From positions 1 through 64,000 of the forward strand of contig NZ_VTFU01000003.1 in NCBI RefSeq assembly GCF_009192735.1: a stretch of DNA of 64,000 nt, given 5' to 3'. Numbering within the stretch: the stretch's first letter is position 1; every line of letters starts with the position of its first letter. The notes under the pieces were generated by a model. It saw nothing but the letters and a program-made list of their open reading frames with translations, did not search any database and had not been told where the DNA came from. Shown here one piece after another: positions 62,290 to 64,000 of this stretch. Source of the DNA: Arthrobacter gandavensis. Lineage in GTDB: Bacteria; Actinomycetota; Actinomycetes; Actinomycetales; Micrococcaceae. The translations under genes were made by a program, and so were the position numbers.

Positions 62290-62733
62290 TCAACGCATGC
62301 CAACCCGGCGGCCGGTGACCATGGTGGGTTGGATTCCAATAAAAACATCGCGGTGCCCGCCGCCCCAGGGCTCGGCCATGCGGCGGCCCCAGAGCGCCGT
62401 CAACAATTCGGAGTCCACGACGGGCGCTGCCCTCCCGCTGAGGAGGACGGACCAGCCGTCCATCCGGAGCGCATCGTGGTCATCAATCTGGAAGGAGGCG
62501 TTGCGGTAGTCCCCTCCCCCGCCAAGGACGCCGTCCGCTGCGGTGCGGAAGTAGACAGCCTTGTCGTGGACAACGTAGTTCACCGGAAAAACCAGGACCC
62601 GGCCGTTGTCGGAATAGGCAACCCTCCCGGTTCCCTGCCCGGCCAGAAGCGTCCAGCATTCAGTTTCGGTCAGGTCCTCGCTGCGGTGAGTGCCCGCGGT
62701 TTCCCATGCAAAATCCTGTGCATCCGTCGCCAT
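62290..62733 (-). CDS. Pyridoxamine 5'-phosphate oxidase family protein
   Basis: The 147-residue protein is a split-barrel flavin/F420-type protein: LTETECWTLLAGQGTGRVAYSDNGRVLVFPVNYVV, then a SFQIDD strand and GWSVLLSGRAAPV. It resembles small PPOX-family proteins (nitroimidazole-resistance type), which bind FMN or F420. GGAGG stands five bases before the ATG at 62733; another ATG lies three bases earlier. It precedes the Asp23 operon on the same strand by 57 bases. Confidence 0.8.
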   Translation of the reverse strand: MATDAQDFAWETAGTHRSEDLTETECWTLLAGQGTGRVAYSDNGRVLVFPVNYVVHDKAVYFRTAADGVLGGGGDYRNASFQIDDHDALRMDGWSVLLSGRAAPVVDSELLTALWGRRMAEPWGGGHRDVFIGIQPTMVTGRRVGMR

Positions 62734-62823
62734 CATTGCCTCCGAAGTAGATTTCGGACAAGTTAAGCGCAAATGGGGTGAATTTGGAAAGAGCTGCGGC
62801 ACGCTCAGGAGGCAGGACAAAGA

Positions 62824-62854
62824 AAAACCCCGAACTCATGGAGTTCGGGGTTTT
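62824..62854 (-). terminator. Terminator after the tRNA cluster
   Basis: AAAACCCCGAACTC (62824-62837) and GAGTTCGGGGTTTT (62841-62854) form a perfect 14-base stem with a 3-base loop. On the minus strand the hairpin starts four bases after the tRNA-Phe CCA end and is followed by a T-rich stretch, as in an intrinsic terminator. Confidence 0.88.
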
Positions 62855-62857
62855 AGC

Positions 62858-62933
62858 TGGTGGCTCCGACCGGCGTCGATCCGGTGACCTTTCGATTTTC
62901 AGTCGAACGCTCTACCAACTGAGCTACAGAGCC
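62858..62933 (-). tRNA. tRNA-Phe (GAA)
   Basis: The 76-base gene folds into a standard cloverleaf. GGCTCTG pairs with CGGAGCC, the anticodon arm is TTCGA-CTGAAAA-TCGAA with anticodon GAA, and the T arm is ACCGG-ATCGACG-CCGGT. The CCA end is encoded. It is the last of three tRNAs read on the minus strand. Confidence 0.95.
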
Positions 62934-62991
62934 GGGCATCATCGCTGCCGATGATCACCGAGATCTTCCAAATCGCTTCAGAAAATCTGAG

Positions 62992-63065
62992 CGACCCTGA
63001 CGGGACTCGAACCCGCGACCTCCGCCGTGACAGGGCGGCGCGCTAACCAACTGCGCTACAGGGCC
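62992..63065 (-). tRNA. tRNA-Asp (GTC)
   Basis: The 74-base gene has acceptor strands GGCCCTG and CAGGGTC (one G-U pair), an anticodon loop CTGTCAC with anticodon GTC, and the T arm CGGGTTCGAGTCCCG. CCA is not encoded. It lies between tRNA-Glu and tRNA-Phe. Confidence 0.95.
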
Positions 63066-63124
63066 TTACTTTTCACGAGTGTAAACTCTACCAGCATTTC
63101 ACCGGTCCGATTACCACTCATGAG

Positions 63125-63197
63125 TACCCCCAACGGGATTCGAACCCGTGCCGCCGCCGTGAAAGGGCGGTGTCCTAGGCCGCTAGACGATGGGGGC
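63125..63197 (-). tRNA. tRNA-Glu (TTC)
   Basis: The 73-base gene has acceptor strands GCCCCCA and TGGGGGT, the anticodon loop CTTTCAC with anticodon TTC, and the T arm ACGGGTTCGAATCCCGT. CCA is not encoded. It is the first gene of the cluster; the promoter should lie in 63198-63343. Confidence 0.95.
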
Positions 63198-63343
63198 CTT
63201 TAGAACACACAGGAACGCCGTCCGATCGGAAGTTTCCGTTCGTTTGCGCCCCGGTGGACTCATAAAACTATAGGGCCTGTTCGGGAAAACAGCAAAACGG
63301 CTGCGCTCACTCCCGGACGCCGACCCCCATTAGAGTGGCTTAG

Positions 63344-63715
63344 GTGCCCATAGACATGCTTCCCGAAGACTTCGAGACCGCGGTTGACGACGCCATCGAC
63401 TCCATCCCCGCGGATCTGGCAGCCGCCATGAACAACGTCGCAATTTTCATCGAGGATGAGTACATTCCCGGGCCCGGTGAGGACCCGGAGACCGAACTTC
63501 TGGGCGTCTACGAGGGCACCCCGCTGACGGAACGGGATTCCTGGTGGGACGCTGGCTCACTGCCGGACCGGATCGTCATATTCCGTGGACCGCTGATGCG
63601 GATGTGTTCCTCCAGGGACGAGCTGGTGCGTGAAATCCGCATCACGGTCATCCATGAAGTTGCCCATCATTTTGGCATCGACGATGCCCGGCTGCATGAA
63701 CTCGGCTGGGGGTAG
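63344..63715 (+). CDS. Small zinc metallopeptidase family protein
   Basis: The 123-residue protein carries the zincin motif HEVAHHFG: His104, Glu105, His108, with Asp114 in the following GIDD as the likely third ligand. The family is a group of minimal metallopeptidases (often DUF1025) with the pattern FIEDEYIP, LGVYEGTPLTERD and PDRIVIFRGPL. The cellular substrate is unknown. The start is a GTG at 63344. Confidence 0.88.
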   Translation: MPIDMLPEDFETAVDDAIDSIPADLAAAMNNVAIFIEDEYIPGPGEDPETELLGVYEGTPLTERDSWWDAGSLPDRIVIFRGPLMRMCSSRDELVREIRITVIHEVAHHFGIDDARLHELGWG

Positions 63716-63728
63716 CTAGCCTTAAGGC

Positions 63729-64000
63729 ATGGGAGATCATCACGGCCACAGCCACGGACTGCCGGCAGGCACCGCAACGGGACGTCACCGGCGCAAGCTG
63801 CTGATCGTTTTCCTGATCACCATCAGCGTCGTGTTCATCCAGGTGGCAGGCGCACTGCTCTCCGGTTCACTGGCGCTGCTGGCCGACGCCGGACACATGC
63901 TTTCCGACGCCGCCGGCGTCTCCATCGCCCTGCTTGCGGCGTGGATCGCCACCCGGCCGGCAACCAAGCGCCGGACCTACGGATACCAGCGCGCCGAGGT
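63729..64000 (+). CDS. Cation diffusion facilitator (CzcD-like), partial
   Basis: The first 90 residues of a metal exporter are present; the gene runs past the window end. It begins with the His-rich metal-binding stretch MGDHHGHSHGLP, then a basic RHRRK turn, the first helix LLIVFLITISVVFIQVAGALL and the family signature SGSLALLADAGHMLSDAAGV with the Asp and His of the zinc site. CDF proteins exchange zinc, cobalt or cadmium for protons. It starts 13 bases after the metallopeptidase stop. Confidence 0.9.
   Translation, partial: MGDHHGHSHGLPAGTATGRHRRKLLIVFLITISVVFIQVAGALLSGSLALLADAGHMLSDAAGVSIALLAAWIATRPATKRRTYGYQRAE

Overview
The window is high-GC chromosomal DNA from an actinobacterium, most likely Arthrobacter or a close relative in the Micrococcaceae. 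The evidence is the gene content and order: a small SRP RNA next to dnaX-recR, an aspartokinase with an internal beta-subunit start, purSQL, a DUF3151-fba pair, an Asp23/Gls24 operon, and a tRNA-Glu-Asp-Phe cluster without a nearby rRNA operon. GTG and TTG starts are common, and many genes overlap by 1 to 17 bases. I see no phage, IS element or CRISPR array.

Layout. Positions 1-699 hold no convincing gene but carry a cluster of CCCTATA boxes. Positions 700-9000 hold a GNAT enzyme, ffs, dnaX, recR, an ABC-2 exporter pair and lysC. Positions 9000-15300 hold small unknown genes, ohrR with a palindromic operator, a lipoprotein, a Cys-rich protein and a polar amino acid (cystine-type) ABC importer. 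purS-purQ-purL follow (15470-18807). Next is an AbiEi/DUF559-like gene whose two ends run into two related long palindromes (18847-19980). Positions 20000-28900 hold a second GNAT enzyme, DUF1990, MmcQ/YjbR and DUF1206 genes, a CoA-binding protein, a giant LPXTG thioester-domain adhesin whose signal peptide is out of frame, a broken MFS exporter gene and a MerR regulator.

Positions 28900-39600 form a sulfur-scavenging locus. A SAM-IV-like riboswitch on the minus strand precedes a flavin monooxygenase gene of the NtaA/SnaA/DszA type, which lies between two paralogous alpha/beta hydrolases, one of them without its catalytic residues. About 1 kb away a SAM-I riboswitch on the plus strand leads an operon of a sulfonate-type ABC importer (ssuBAC) and an acetyl-CoA synthetase. 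metY (O-acetylhomoserine sulfhydrylase) and a CoA-binding protein follow. Together the genes suggest import of organosulfur, oxidative release of sulfite, entry of sulfide into homocysteine through MetY, and recapture of the acetate set free by sulfhydrylation.

The rest is a sigma/anti-sigma pair with a repeat-rich tail, a nitrilase, a CueP copper protein, a TPR membrane protein coupled to an AAA+ ATPase, mscL, purA, fba, a TrmH-type methyltransferase, hydrolases, pyrE, nadE, xth, the Asp23/AmaP envelope-stress operon, three tRNAs, a small metallopeptidase and the start of a CDF metal exporter cut by the window end. All calls come from reading the sequence and recalling family features. No database search was run.
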